Below, piece after piece: positions 52,822-62,120 of a DNA stretch of 64,000 bases. Numbering within the stretch: position 1 is the first letter of the stretch; each line of letters opens with the position of its first letter. Made by a program: the position numbers and the translations under genes. The notes beneath the pieces are model-generated. The model was not told the DNA's origin, did no database searches, and was given only the letters and a program-made list of their open reading frames with translations. The stretch is from Bermanella sp040371755 (GTDB taxonomy: Bacteria; Pseudomonadota; Gammaproteobacteria; Pseudomonadales; Oceanobacteraceae): positions 62,001-126,000 of the forward strand of contig NZ_BAABWE010000001.1 in assembly GCF_040371755.1 (NCBI RefSeq). The letters are read 5' to 3'.

Positions 52822-55011
52822 TTATTTGATGCCTTTAACTTCTTTAAACTTCAAGCGGTAGCCGTGAAGTAGTGGCTCAGTGTAACCAGAAGGTTGCTCT
52901 TTACCTTTGAAGATCAAGTCAGAAGCGGCTTGGAAAGCGATGGTGTTGAAGTTAGGTGCCATTGGGATGTAGTGAGGGTCGTTTGCGTTTTGACCATCTA
53001 CAATAGCAGCCATACGTTTTAGGCTTTCTTCAACTTGCTCTTGTGTACAAATACCGTGTTCTAGCCAGTTAGCAACGTGCTGAGAAGAGATACGCAGTGT
53101 TGCGCGGTCTTCCATTAGGCCAACATTATTGATGTCTGGCACTTTAGAGCAACCAACACCTTGGTCAACCCAGCGTACAACGTAACCTAGGATACCTTGG
53201 TTGTTGTTGTCTAGTTCGTTTTGGATGAACTCAGGGGTTAACGCTTTTGCTTCTTCTTCGCTCATTAGAGGAATAGTTAGAATGTCGTCTACGTTGGCGT
53301 GTTCACGAGTTTTCAGGCCGTTTTGCACTTCGAATACGTCTACCATGTGGTAGTGAATCGCGTGTAGGGTAGCAGCGGTTGGTGATGGGGTCCAAGCTGT
53401 ATTGGCACCGGCTTTAGGGTGACCAATTTTTTGTTCCATCATCATGCCCATTTCATCAGGAATTGGCCACATGCCTTTACCGATTTGCGCACGACCTTGT
53501 AGGCCAGTTTCAAGACCGGTGTCTACGTTCCAGTCTTCGTATGCGCTGATCCATTTTTGTTGCTTCATGACTGTTTTAGCAACGAAAGGACCTGCCAGCA
53601 TTGAGGTGTGTAGTTCGTCACCTGTACGGTCTAGGAAACCGGTGTTGATGAATACAACACGGTCTTTAGCAGCACGGATACACTCTTTTAGGTTAACAGT
53701 GGTGCGACGTTCTTCATCCATGATACCCATTTTCATGGTGAAGCGAGGTAGGCCAAGTGCGTCTTCAACACGTGCGAAAAGCTCATCTGCAAATGCAACT
53801 TCTTCAGGGCCGTGCATCTTAGGCTTAACGATATTCACAGAACCTGTCGTTGAGTTCTGGATAGGGCTGTTGCCTTTGATATCGTGAATAGCGATTAGAG
53901 TGGTGATGACACCGTCCATGATGCCTTCAGGGATTTCGCTGCCATCTTCTAAAAGAATGGCTGGGTTAGTCATTAGATGACCCACGTTACGTACGAACAA
54001 CATAGAGCGGCCTTTCAATTTGAAAGTGTTGCCGTCTAGGCCGTTGAATTCACGGTCAGCGTTCATGGTACGGGTAAAGGTTTTGCCGCCTTTAGATACT
54101 TCTTCCGCTAGGTCGCCTTTCATTAGACCTAACCAGTTACCGTATGTGATCACTTTGTCAGCTGCATCTACACAGGCTACTGAGTCTTCGCAGTCCATGA
54201 TGGTAGTTAAGGCTGATTCTAAGATGATATCAGTAATGCCAGCAGGATCCGTAGAGCCAACAGGGCTAGTGGCATCAAATACGATTTCTAGGTGCAGGCC
54301 GTTGTTCTTAAGTAAGATAGATGTTGGATTAGCGATGTCACCAGTGAAACCAACTAGTTTGTTTTCTTCTTTTAGGCCAGTTTTTGAACCGTCCCCTAGA
54401 GTAACAACCAGTTTACCTGCTTCGATAGCGTAGTTAGTTGTACCAACGTGAGAGCCGTTTGCTAATGGGGCGGCTGTATCTAATACACCACGAGCGTATG
54501 CGATAACTTTGTCGCCACGTACTTTATTGTATCCGCCAGTGCCTTTTTCCGCGCCACCTTCTTCAGAGATAATCGTGGTACCGTATGCGGCATCGTACAA
54601 AGAACCCCAGCGAGCATTTGATGCATTTAGTGCAAAGCGGGCGTTCATTACCGGTACTACTAGCTGTGGGCCAGCCATTTCAGCAATTTCAGGCTCTACA
54701 TTTTGAGTAGTGGCTTCAAAATCGGCACCTTCTTCAACTAGGTAGCCGATTTCTTGTAAGAAAGACTTATATTCAGCAAAGTTAAGAGGCGAGCCTTTGC
54801 GTTCTGTGTGGAAGGCATCGATTTTAGCTTGAAGATCATCACGTTTAGCAAGTAACGCTTTGTTTTTAGGCGCTAGTTCGTTCGCTAGTGTGCTGAATTC
54901 AGACCAAAATTTGTCTTGGTCAACACCTGTGCCTGGAATGGCTTTTTCGTTAACGAAATCAAAAAGTTCTTTTGCGACTTGTAGGCCGCCAACTTGAATG
55001 CGATCAGTCAT
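52822..55011 (-). CDS. glcB: Malate synthase G
   Basis: Second enzyme of the glyoxylate shunt: glyoxylate plus acetyl-CoA gives malate. About 729 aa, the usual length of the G form. Typical segments: TTIMDCEDSVACVDAADK, RSMLFVRNVGHLMTNPA, MGIMDEERRTTVNLKECI (catalytic Glu/Arg region) and AGANTAWTPSPTAATLHA. I start at ATG 55011 (AGAGG 6 bases upstream), giving MTDRIQVGGLQVAKELF. The in-frame start 24 bases further up is less likely. aceA is 30 kb away, so the shunt genes are not in one operon. Confidence 0.96.
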   Translation of the reverse strand: MTDRIQVGGLQVAKELFDFVNEKAIPGTGVDQDKFWSEFSTLANELAPKNKALLAKRDDLQAKIDAFHTERKGSPLNFAEYKSFLQEIGYLVEEGADFEATTQNVEPEIAEMAGPQLVVPVMNARFALNASNARWGSLYDAAYGTTIISEEGGAEKGTGGYNKVRGDKVIAYARGVLDTAAPLANGSHVGTTNYAIEAGKLVVTLGDGSKTGLKEENKLVGFTGDIANPTSILLKNNGLHLEIVFDATSPVGSTDPAGITDIILESALTTIMDCEDSVACVDAADKVITYGNWLGLMKGDLAEEVSKGGKTFTRTMNADREFNGLDGNTFKLKGRSMLFVRNVGHLMTNPAILLEDGSEIPEGIMDGVITTLIAIHDIKGNSPIQNSTTGSVNIVKPKMHGPEEVAFADELFARVEDALGLPRFTMKMGIMDEERRTTVNLKECIRAAKDRVVFINTGFLDRTGDELHTSMLAGPFVAKTVMKQQKWISAYEDWNVDTGLETGLQGRAQIGKGMWPIPDEMGMMMEQKIGHPKAGANTAWTPSPTAATLHAIHYHMVDVFEVQNGLKTREHANVDDILTIPLMSEEEAKALTPEFIQNELDNNNQGILGYVVRWVDQGVGCSKVPDINNVGLMEDRATLRISSQHVANWLEHGICTQEQVEESLKRMAAIVDGQNANDPHYIPMAPNFNTIAFQAASDLIFKGKEQPSGYTEPLLHGYRLKFKEVKGIK

Positions 55012-55257
55012 TATATGCCTCTGTAATATGCTCAAATATAGGTGAATAAGTACTATAGTTCAGCGGTTGTTCTGCGTAGGCTCGGAGGAACTGAGAACCA
55101 CACAGTGGAAAAAGTGGGCAGAATTCTACACGAATCTAACCCATAATTCATAGTTATATACTATATAGTCAGTATAAAGCTCAGTGATACAACACAGATG
55201 CTTGGATGGCCTGTTTCAATAGGCTAGACTGTCTCAAATTAAGACGTCAGGTCAACG

Positions 55258-55497
55258 ATGCAGCAAGTTGAATTATTCCCAGTTCCCAACCCTTGTATTG
55301 GTGTTTGCCAGAGCAACGCTAAGGGCTATTGCATGGGTTGTTTACGTTCACGTACTGAACGCCAAAAATGGAATGATTTCATGCCCGCGGAAAAAATGCG
55401 TGTATTGGATTTATGCACGCTGCGTAAGAAAAAACTAGAGGCCATGATAAAGGCCAAGCAAGAAGCCCAATCTTCTCCAAGTGCTGACTCAGAATAA
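55258..55497 (+). CDS. DUF1289 family Cys-rich protein
   Basis: 79 aa with the DUF1289 Cys pattern PCIGVCQSNAKGYCMGCLR followed by W(N)DF and a charged helical tail. Four clustered Cys suggest metal or Fe-S binding. Function unknown. AGGTC lies just before the ATG. It is divergent from glcB. Confidence 0.85.
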   Translation: MQQVELFPVPNPCIGVCQSNAKGYCMGCLRSRTERQKWNDFMPAEKMRVLDLCTLRKKKLEAMIKAKQEAQSSPSADSE

Positions 55498-55499
55498 GT

Positions 55500-56156
55500 C
55501 TAGGGATATAGATATTTCCCTTCTAGCACATGGCAACCTTCTTTAGTGTTATGAGTCTCTGCTAGCAGGGCCATGGTCTCGGCTAATTCGATCATTGGAA
55601 TGGGGCGATATTTCAATAATGGCCCTTGCATGAGTGGGGCTGTAATTTTACCAATTAGTGTGCCCAGATATTCCCCTAAACGAAACTCTGCCCGATCACC
55701 CAATAACAAGCTTGGCCGAATGAGCCATAAATGCTTAAAGTTCATCTGGGTTAAGTCGTGTTCGGTTTCGCCCTTTACTTGTAAATAGAAGTTTCTGCTT
55801 TTGCGATTTGCAGCAATGGCTGTGATGCAGGCAAATTTATCGCAATCATGCTGCTGTACTCAGCGAGCAAACTGAATCACTAATAGGTGGTCAATTTGTC
55901 TAAATGCTTTTTTTGATCCAGCTCGCTTGATGGTTGTACCAAGGCAGCAATAAGCCATGCTAAATTGCTGATCTAAATGAAATTGCTCAAGCTTACAGAA
56001 ATCCACCACATGTTGAATAACTTGTGGTGGTAAATCTAGGGAAGTAGTGCGTACTAGAGCATGAATTGTACAGTTTTAATTGTGTGCAATTAACTTTTTT
56101 ACAAGTCTTTTGCCCATTTCTCCCGTGGCACCAGCAATGACAACCCCTTTACTCAT
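55500..56156 (-). pseudogene. Broken NAD(P)-binding atypical SDR (YbjT/HTATIP2-like)
   Basis: A single frame from ATG 56156 encodes a Rossmann start (SKGVVIAGATGEMGKRLVKKLI) but has TAA after LIAHN and TGA after VIQFAR. Between and after the stops the frame keeps family-like sequence (AYCCLGTTIKRAGSKKAF, DKFACITAIAANRKSRNFY, QVKGETE, LWLIRPSLLLGDR). The second stop sits where the family has Trp, so a TGG to TGA change is likely. Two nonsense mutations and no frameshift point to recent inactivation or, less likely, readthrough. The ATG overlaps the stop of the TerB-like gene. Confidence 0.85.
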
Positions 56157-56592
56157 GGGCGTTTAAGGCGGATTGCTTACACTGTACGAATTCGCTGTGT
56201 CTCAAATGCAATAAGTCGGCAATTTTACGAATGGTGTGTTCTTCGTATTTATCTATGTGATTATCCGCTAGTGAAATTTGCCATAAACGAGTCAGTAGTT
56301 GTATTTTTTTCTCTAAATCTAAGGCTTCGTTTAAGTGCTGTGTGAACTGATGTAAAGACACGGCATGATCCACCTCATGGTGGGCGGTTTCAATTAAACT
56401 GACACATTCTTGTGTGGTTAAACCTGTGTGGTTTTTCAGCATTTCAGGTAATGCATCTTTCTCTGCTTGAGTGATGCTGTCATCAGCCAGTGCTACTTCA
56501 ACCATTAAAGCAGCGCTTGCCCGTTCAGTATCATTAGTAGGTATGGTTTCAGTCGCGGGTTCTTTAAACCAGTCGAGAATATGCTTGAACAT
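56149..56592 (-). CDS. TerB-like (TerB domain) protein
   Basis: 147 aa, cytoplasmic, all helical. It has the TerB repeat pattern: ASAALMVEVALADDSITQAEKDAL and TRLWQISLADNHIDKYEEHTIRKIADLL, each with the (A)D-D-x-I acidic pair typical of the fold. These domains are linked to stress and metal responses in general; the exact role is unknown. It starts 2 bp after the transaldolase stop and overlaps the broken SDR gene, so the three formed an operon. Confidence 0.82.
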   Translation of the reverse strand: MFKHILDWFKEPATETIPTNDTERASAALMVEVALADDSITQAEKDALPEMLKNHTGLTTQECVSLIETAHHEVDHAVSLHQFTQHLNEALDLEKKIQLLTRLWQISLADNHIDKYEEHTIRKIADLLHLRHSEFVQCKQSALNAHE

Positions 56593-56594
56593 GA

Positions 56595-57560
56595 TTAATT
56601 AGATTCCTTCTCGCTAAGATATTCACTGGATAATAACTGCTCTAGTGAGATCAGGTCTTTAGTGAAGTTGCGAATGCCCTCGGCCAGTTTTTCTGTGGCC
56701 ATTGGGTCTTGGTTTAGGTGCCAGCGGAATTGGGATTCGGTCAGTTCTTCCCATTTGGTTTCGTTAGACTGATTGTTAGCATTTAATGCTTGTGTCAATG
56801 TACCGCTGTCTTCGTTTAGCGAGTTAAGTAAGTCAGGGGATATGGTGAGTTTGTCACAGCCCGATAGGCATTCAATTTCGTCCGTATTGCGAAAGCTTGC
56901 ACCCATTACTATGGTGTCATAACCATGGGTTTTGAAGTACTGGTAAATGCGAGTGACTGACATAACACCTGGGTCTTGCATGCCTGGGTAGCTATCAACC
57001 CCTTCTGCTTTTTTGTACCAGTCTAAAATACGGCCAACAAATGGACTGATGAGGGTAATATTGCTTTGAGCGCAGGCAATGGCTTGGGCAATGTTAAACA
57101 GTAGGGTTAAGTTGCAGGTGATGCCTTCTTCTTCAAGGACTTTGGCTGCTTGAATCCCTTCCCAAGTGGAGGCGATTTTTATTAGTATGCGATTACGTTC
57201 GATACCAGCGTCTTCATACAGGCTAATTAAGCGACGAGCTTTGTTGATTGTGGCAATGGTATCAAAAGATAGACGTGCATCTACCTCGGTAGAGACATAG
57301 CCCGGTACAATTTTTAAAATCTCGATGCCTAGTTTTACCGAAACCATGTCTAGAGTGTTCTCTAGTACATCGCCAGATTGTGTTTTAGCCCATGCGGCTG
57401 ATTCATTAATTAATGGGCGGTACTGATCAAGCTGGGCGGCTTTATATACAAGTGATGGGTTGGTGGTGGCGTCTTCAGGAAGATAGCGTTTAATGGCTTC
57501 AATGTCGCCAGTGTCTGCTACCACAGAGGTCATGGTTTTTAATTGTTCTAATTTGTTCAT
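56595..57560 (-). CDS. tal: Transaldolase
   Basis: 321-aa TalB-type enzyme of the non-oxidative pentose phosphate pathway. The Schiff-base Lys is in RILIKIASTWEGI. Other conserved parts are DATTNPSLVYKA near the start and GASFRNTDEIECLSGCDKLTISP. Cytosolic. The first gene of an operon with the TerB-like gene, and dusA lies upstream on the same strand with about 150 bp between. Confidence 0.95.
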   Translation of the reverse strand: MNKLEQLKTMTSVVADTGDIEAIKRYLPEDATTNPSLVYKAAQLDQYRPLINESAAWAKTQSGDVLENTLDMVSVKLGIEILKIVPGYVSTEVDARLSFDTIATINKARRLISLYEDAGIERNRILIKIASTWEGIQAAKVLEEEGITCNLTLLFNIAQAIACAQSNITLISPFVGRILDWYKKAEGVDSYPGMQDPGVMSVTRIYQYFKTHGYDTIVMGASFRNTDEIECLSGCDKLTISPDLLNSLNEDSGTLTQALNANNQSNETKWEELTESQFRWHLNQDPMATEKLAEGIRNFTKDLISLEQLLSSEYLSEKESN

Positions 57561-57707
57561 GAGACTACTTACTTATTGTGTCGTATAGGTGATTACTTTG
57601 TTTAATTTGTTGTACAAAGTCAAATAAGGTAACTCAGTAAACACGAGTTATATGACACTTTTTCACCTATTTAAGGTGTATACAAGTGTTTGTGTGACAT
57701 TGAGTGA

Positions 57708-58694
57708 TTAATCCGGCATGAGTGCTAAGGCAGCTTCGACAATTTCAATGCCAGCTGTGGGTTTGTAGGCTTGTTCACTTAGGTGGCGACGAAACTGTCG
57801 ACTGCCAGTCATGCCATTAAATAACCCCAAAATATGACGAGTAATATAGGCAAGCTTGCTACGTTCTTCTTTTAAGTGGTTTTCGATGTAAGGATATAAA
57901 CTGCGCACGATGGCTTTTTTGTCATGGTTTTTTTTTTCGTGATTGTAAAACTCACTGTCTACGTCCAGCAATATAGAAGGGTTATGGTAGGCTTCGCGGC
58001 CGATCATCACGCCATCACAATAGGTTAGGGCGTCATGCATTTGCTCGTAAGTTTCAAGGCCGCCATTAAGCAGGATTTCTAACTGAGGGAAGTCCCGTTT
58101 AATTTGAGCCACAACATCATATTTTAGTGGCGGAATTTCACGATTTTCTTTTGGCGATAACCCTTGCAAGATGGCTTTACGAGCATGAATGATAAAGGTC
58201 TCGCAGCCGGTATTGGCAACGGTTTCAACAAAACTGTGTAATTCATCATAACTGTCTTGGTCATCAATACCAATACGGTGTTTGATGGTCACCGGGATAT
58301 CAACGGCATCCTGCATGGCTTTAATGCAATCGGCCACTAGGTTGGGGTGGCCCATCATAACAGCGCCAATTAGATTATTTTGCACGCGATCACTTGGACA
58401 GCCGACATTGAGGTTGATTTCGTCGTAACCAAAGTCTTGGGCGATTTTTGCGCATTGGGCGAGCTCAGCCGGATTGCTTCCGCCTAGTTGTAGAGCGATT
58501 GGGTGTTCTTCTTGGTTGAAGTTCAAAAAGCGCTCCGGACCACCCTTGCCGTGAATGATTGCTCCTGATGTGACCATCTCTGTGTAGAGCAGGGCTTCTT
58601 TTGATAAAAGACGCCAGAAATAACGACAGTGCTTGTCGCTCCAATCCATCATAGGGGCAGTTGAAAAAGTACGATTGATGGATTTAGAGTTCAT
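57708..58694 (-). CDS. dusA: tRNA-dihydrouridine(20/20a) synthase DusA
   Basis: About 328-aa FMN enzyme that reduces U20/U20a in tRNA D-loops. Motifs: STAPMMDWSDKHCRYFWR, the catalytic Cys in EINLNVGCPSDRVQN, and FIIHARKAILQGLSPKENR with GGLETYEQM. The DusA-specific KHRIGID is present. ATG 58694 (MNSKSINRTFS) is preferred over an in-frame GTG 9 bases upstream. The interval 58704-58935 holds only an 8-codon ORF. Confidence 0.94.
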   Translation of the reverse strand: MNSKSINRTFSTAPMMDWSDKHCRYFWRLLSKEALLYTEMVTSGAIIHGKGGPERFLNFNQEEHPIALQLGGSNPAELAQCAKIAQDFGYDEINLNVGCPSDRVQNNLIGAVMMGHPNLVADCIKAMQDAVDIPVTIKHRIGIDDQDSYDELHSFVETVANTGCETFIIHARKAILQGLSPKENREIPPLKYDVVAQIKRDFPQLEILLNGGLETYEQMHDALTYCDGVMIGREAYHNPSILLDVDSEFYNHEKKNHDKKAIVRSLYPYIENHLKEERSKLAYITRHILGLFNGMTGSRQFRRHLSEQAYKPTAGIEIVEAALALMPD

Positions 58695-58935
58695 AGTGAT
58701 CACTGCATATTAATAAGCGGCGCATTATAGCGAACATAAAGGGTTGGGTGCTACTTAGTCGTGTCGCCGCGTAAATAATAAAAGAGGAATGTATGAACAA
58801 CTTGGTCATGTACATTTAATAAATTTAGGTCATAGTAGATGGTGATTATAATTAATTTTATTTATGAGTGAAGATAGATTTCATTCATGTAATTGATCAA
58901 AAAGTGGATTTATCACTAAGAATAGGAGTACGACC

Positions 58936-59703
58936 TTGGATTCATTACTAGATTTTACCGATAAAGTGGTTTTGATTACGGGCGCTGCCAGTGGTTTTGG
59001 TAAGCAACTAGCCATCGACTTTTCGGCCCGCGGTGCCAAATTAGTGATTGGTGATTTAAATATTGAAGGCCTGAATGCCGTTGCTGAAACTCTAGCTGGC
59101 CCAGTAACAGTGATTAAGTGTGATGTTTCAAAAGAAGACGAATGCAAAGCCATGGTTGATGCGGCTATTGAAAATTACGGACAGTTGGATATTGCTATCA
59201 ACAATGCCGGTATTTCACACGGTTATATACCATTGCATCAAATGACGGATGAAATCATGGATTTACAATTTGATATTAATATCAAAGGTGTGGTTTATGG
59301 TATGAAGCATCAAATAGAAGCCATGATGCCAAAAGGTGATGGTGTGATTCTGAATGTAAGTTCTATGGCAGGCCTAGGTGGTGCGCCAAATATTAGTGCT
59401 TACTCAGCAGCTAAGCATGCCGTTATTGGCCTAACCAAAACTGCTGCAGTTGAATATGCAAGAAAAGGTATTCGTGTAAATGCTGTTTGTCCATTTTTCA
59501 CTTTGACACCAATGGTGGCAGATGGCGAGCTAATTGGAGATACCAAGGAATCAACACAAGAAATTTTGGCTCGCAGTTGCCCAATGAAACGTTTAGGTCA
59601 GCCTGTTGAAATTACTAATGTGATGTTGATGATGTGCTCTCCGGGTAATAGCTTTATGAATGGCCAGTGCATTGCTGTAGATGGTGGTATGTCGGCTATG
59701 TAA
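58936..59703 (+). CDS. Short-chain dehydrogenase/reductase
   Basis: 255-aa classical SDR. Cofactor motif TGAASGFGKQL (Asp40-like acidic residue in GDLN suggests NAD). NNAGISHGY, catalytic Ser in VSSMAG, and YSAAKHAV with Tyr and Lys. C-terminal DGGMSAM. The start codon is TTG, supported by AGGAG 7 bases upstream. Substrate unknown. A strong terminator follows. Confidence 0.9.
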   Translation: MDSLLDFTDKVVLITGAASGFGKQLAIDFSARGAKLVIGDLNIEGLNAVAETLAGPVTVIKCDVSKEDECKAMVDAAIENYGQLDIAINNAGISHGYIPLHQMTDEIMDLQFDINIKGVVYGMKHQIEAMMPKGDGVILNVSSMAGLGGAPNISAYSAAKHAVIGLTKTAAVEYARKGIRVNAVCPFFTLTPMVADGELIGDTKESTQEILARSCPMKRLGQPVEITNVMLMMCSPGNSFMNGQCIAVDGGMSAM

Positions 59704-59732
59704 TTCGTACACTCGTGATTTTTACTCTAAAG

Positions 59733-59757
59733 GCCAATCTTTGATTGGCTTTTTTTA
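59733..59757 (+). terminator. Terminator of the SDR gene
   Basis: GCCAATC, TTT, GATTGGC followed by eight T. It starts 30 bp after the stop. Confidence 0.88.
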
Positions 59758-59840
59758 TGCCTGAATTTTGATCAGATTAGTTGAGCGGTGTTGAGATTTT
59801 TTTATTTATTCGCAGTAAAACATAGAATTTCAAAAATAAA

Positions 59841-59865
59841 AAAAGGGCGAATAGATCGCCCTTTT
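59841..59865 (-). terminator. Terminator of carboxylesterase 1
   Basis: On the minus strand, AAAAGGGCGA, TCTAT, TCGCCCTTTT and a T run. The stem is the same as in the terminator of the second esterase at 62065. Confidence 0.88.
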
Positions 59866-59895
59866 AAATTGCAAGATTAGTAACTTCTTGGCTTT

Positions 59896-61662
59896 TTAAT
59901 TGGCCGTTGCTTGAGGCCAGTAATCACATTTGTGAGTAGTATTGAAATTTCCTCTTGTTGTGGCGGCTAACGTTGTATTTAAATCAATCATAGCACCATT
60001 GGTACCGAACTCAGTCCAAGTAACTAAATCACTATTATTAGGATTAGGGTTACCAGTTTTTGCAAATGAGGTCCAGTAGTCAATCATAGCATCAGAGAGG
60101 GCTTGCTGTTCCGTGTTAAATTGAGTGCCATCACTTAACAGATACTGAATCTCAGCTGAATGAGTTGCTCCTAGATAAATTGGCTCAAAGTCACCTAAAA
60201 TATTTGGAGCAGTAGTGTCTGTGAAGTGATACGCGTAAACAGTAGCGTGTTCAGCAAGCTGATCGTTAGTGTTCAATGCTGTGCAGGCAAAGCGCCAGTC
60301 AGTGTGAATTTTGCTTGCTGCTTTGTAGTAATCTACCGTTGTTGTTCCGTCTACTGTTGTTGTAAAGTCTGCGGCGTACTCTGCTGCAATTTCGGTGATG
60401 GTGTGGTTGCTTTGAGCTAAGAGAGCTGGGAAGTAAAGGAATAGATCGTTAACTATTGCTAGGTACTCATCTTCTGTATCAAGAAATCCCAAGCTTACAA
60501 AGAAAGCAGCTAATAATTGTGCGTCTGTAGCATCTTCTGAGGTAACGCCTTCTGGTAATGCATTAGTCAGTGCATCGCCTTGTTCAAGGGCTGTAAAAAG
60601 CGTACCTTCATTCAAGTTTGTGCCATTCATAATACTCACGTCAGCAAAATCACCTGCTGCAATGGCGGTCTCAGGTGTAACTGGTAAGAAGCCATTGCCT
60701 GTGCCTGATGTAGGGATGTATTGATCCTGAGTTTGGGCAGCTAGCAGTTGGGTAACTGTTTTGCCCCTTAGGCAGGTCAAATCTTCTCCGGTAGTGGCGC
60801 ACCCTGCAAGGGTTGCGTAACCAGTGCCAGGAAAAACAAGATCAGCATTATTCCCTAAATCTTCAGCGAGTACTTGTGATTGTTGCTCTAAGTGGTAATT
60901 GCCACTTTGAATAATGGCTTTGTGGAAAAGCCCTTCATGGCCAGTTGCTACTAACTGAGATGTTACACTATGGCCACCTGCTGATTCCCCAAAGATGGTG
61001 ACGTTATCAGGGTTCCCACCAAAAACACTGATATTATCTTGAATCCAGTGAAGAGCAAACTGTTGGTCCATAAGGCCATAGTTACCTGAACCAGCACTTG
61101 CTTCAGCTGTTAGTTCCGGATGAGCTAAGAACCCTAATGCACCTAATCGATAATTAAGCGTCACAACCACCACGTCTTCGTCGACTAAGCGTGTTGGGTC
61201 ATAATCTGAGCCAGAGCCATATACAAATGCTCCGCCATGAATCCAAACCATGACAGGGTAGTCGCCATCTGTATCAGGGGTGTAAACATTTAAGAACAAA
61301 CAATCTTCGTTCGTGCTACCGCCACCAAAACCAGAGTCTTTCTGAGGGCAATTTGAGCCAAATGAATCCGCCACTTGTGTTTCTGTCAGGGCAGGAGGCG
61401 CTGTTGGTGCTTTAAAGCGTAAATCACCCGTAGGAGCTGCAGCGTATTTAATGCCTTTAAATGAAATAAGACTGTCCTCTTGGACACCTTCGATAGTACC
61501 CTGTTCAGTTGTAACCTCTGGTGGTGCTACAACTGGTGGTTCTACAACTGGTGGTGTTTCTTCCTTGTCATTTGATGAGGATCCACAGCCCACTAAGGCT
61601 AAAGATAATACGGCACAGCTTATATAGGACGCTGCAGTTCCTAAAATTCGGGATTTATTCAT
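59896..61662 (-). CDS. Lipoprotein type-B carboxylesterase 1
   Basis: 588 aa. Lipobox signal peptide (VLSLALVGCGSSS) followed by a Pro-rich linker (PPVVEPPVVAPPE), then a type-B carboxylesterase. Oxyanion hole VWIHGGAF, nucleophile elbow GESAGGHS, Glu in GTNLNEGTLF and His in GATHSAEIQYL complete the triad. NEDCLFLNVY is the family signature. Membrane-anchored ester hydrolase, substrate unknown. ATG 61662 has GGAAG upstream. A 39-nt in-frame extension is unlikely. About 37-40 percent of the residues look shared with the next esterase (by eye). Confidence 0.92.
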   Translation of the reverse strand: MNKSRILGTAASYISCAVLSLALVGCGSSSNDKEETPPVVEPPVVAPPEVTTEQGTIEGVQEDSLISFKGIKYAAAPTGDLRFKAPTAPPALTETQVADSFGSNCPQKDSGFGGGSTNEDCLFLNVYTPDTDGDYPVMVWIHGGAFVYGSGSDYDPTRLVDEDVVVVTLNYRLGALGFLAHPELTAEASAGSGNYGLMDQQFALHWIQDNISVFGGNPDNVTIFGESAGGHSVTSQLVATGHEGLFHKAIIQSGNYHLEQQSQVLAEDLGNNADLVFPGTGYATLAGCATTGEDLTCLRGKTVTQLLAAQTQDQYIPTSGTGNGFLPVTPETAIAAGDFADVSIMNGTNLNEGTLFTALEQGDALTNALPEGVTSEDATDAQLLAAFFVSLGFLDTEDEYLAIVNDLFLYFPALLAQSNHTITEIAAEYAADFTTTVDGTTTVDYYKAASKIHTDWRFACTALNTNDQLAEHATVYAYHFTDTTAPNILGDFEPIYLGATHSAEIQYLLSDGTQFNTEQQALSDAMIDYWTSFAKTGNPNPNNSDLVTWTEFGTNGAMIDLNTTLAATTRGNFNTTHKCDYWPQATAN

Positions 61663-62064
61663 TACTTCTTCCGTTGTTACTGTATTTAGCGAAATGAGCA
61701 TAAAGCATGATTTATGTCACACAAAACAAGTGTCCCTTGTGTGACATGAATATTAATATTAGCTGTTTAATGGGGGAATTCCATATAGATTGGCTTTTAC
61801 TGTCTAGTTATATGTAGTGAGTTTCATGGTCCCGATAGTTCTGTGAGTGAAGCTAAGATGTGAATGCTGTTTTATTGATTAACAAACTAATAATTAGTAG
61901 GTGCAAGTTAATTTGAAATTTAATGATCGTTAAAAAAGGAAAACGGATACTTAACTTAATTGTTTTTAGAATGCTTTTTATGTGGAGCGCTTTTTAAATA
62001 AAAATTAAGATTTAGCAGGAAGGGAAATAATTAATAATTGTTAAATTATTTTATAAAAAAATAA
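61663..62064 (-). other. Gene-free stretch between the esterases
   Basis: AT-rich and without an ORF that I can support. The promoter of esterase 1 should be here, since a terminator for esterase 2 lies directly beyond it. Confidence 0.4.
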
Positions 62065-62086
62065 AAAGGGCGATTACTCGCCCTTT
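62065..62086 (-). terminator. Terminator of carboxylesterase 2
   Basis: On the minus strand, AAAGGGCGA, GTAA, TCGCCCTTT and a T run; the same stem as at 59841. Confidence 0.88.
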
Positions 62087-62120
62087 ATTAGAAATAAATT
62101 AGCTAAAAATATTTAGTAAT

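Noticed and set aside
58793..58819. 8-codon ORF with a good AGAGGA ribosome site before the SDR gene
   Set aside because: Too short to support as a gene. It could be a leader peptide, but there is no regulatory codon pattern.
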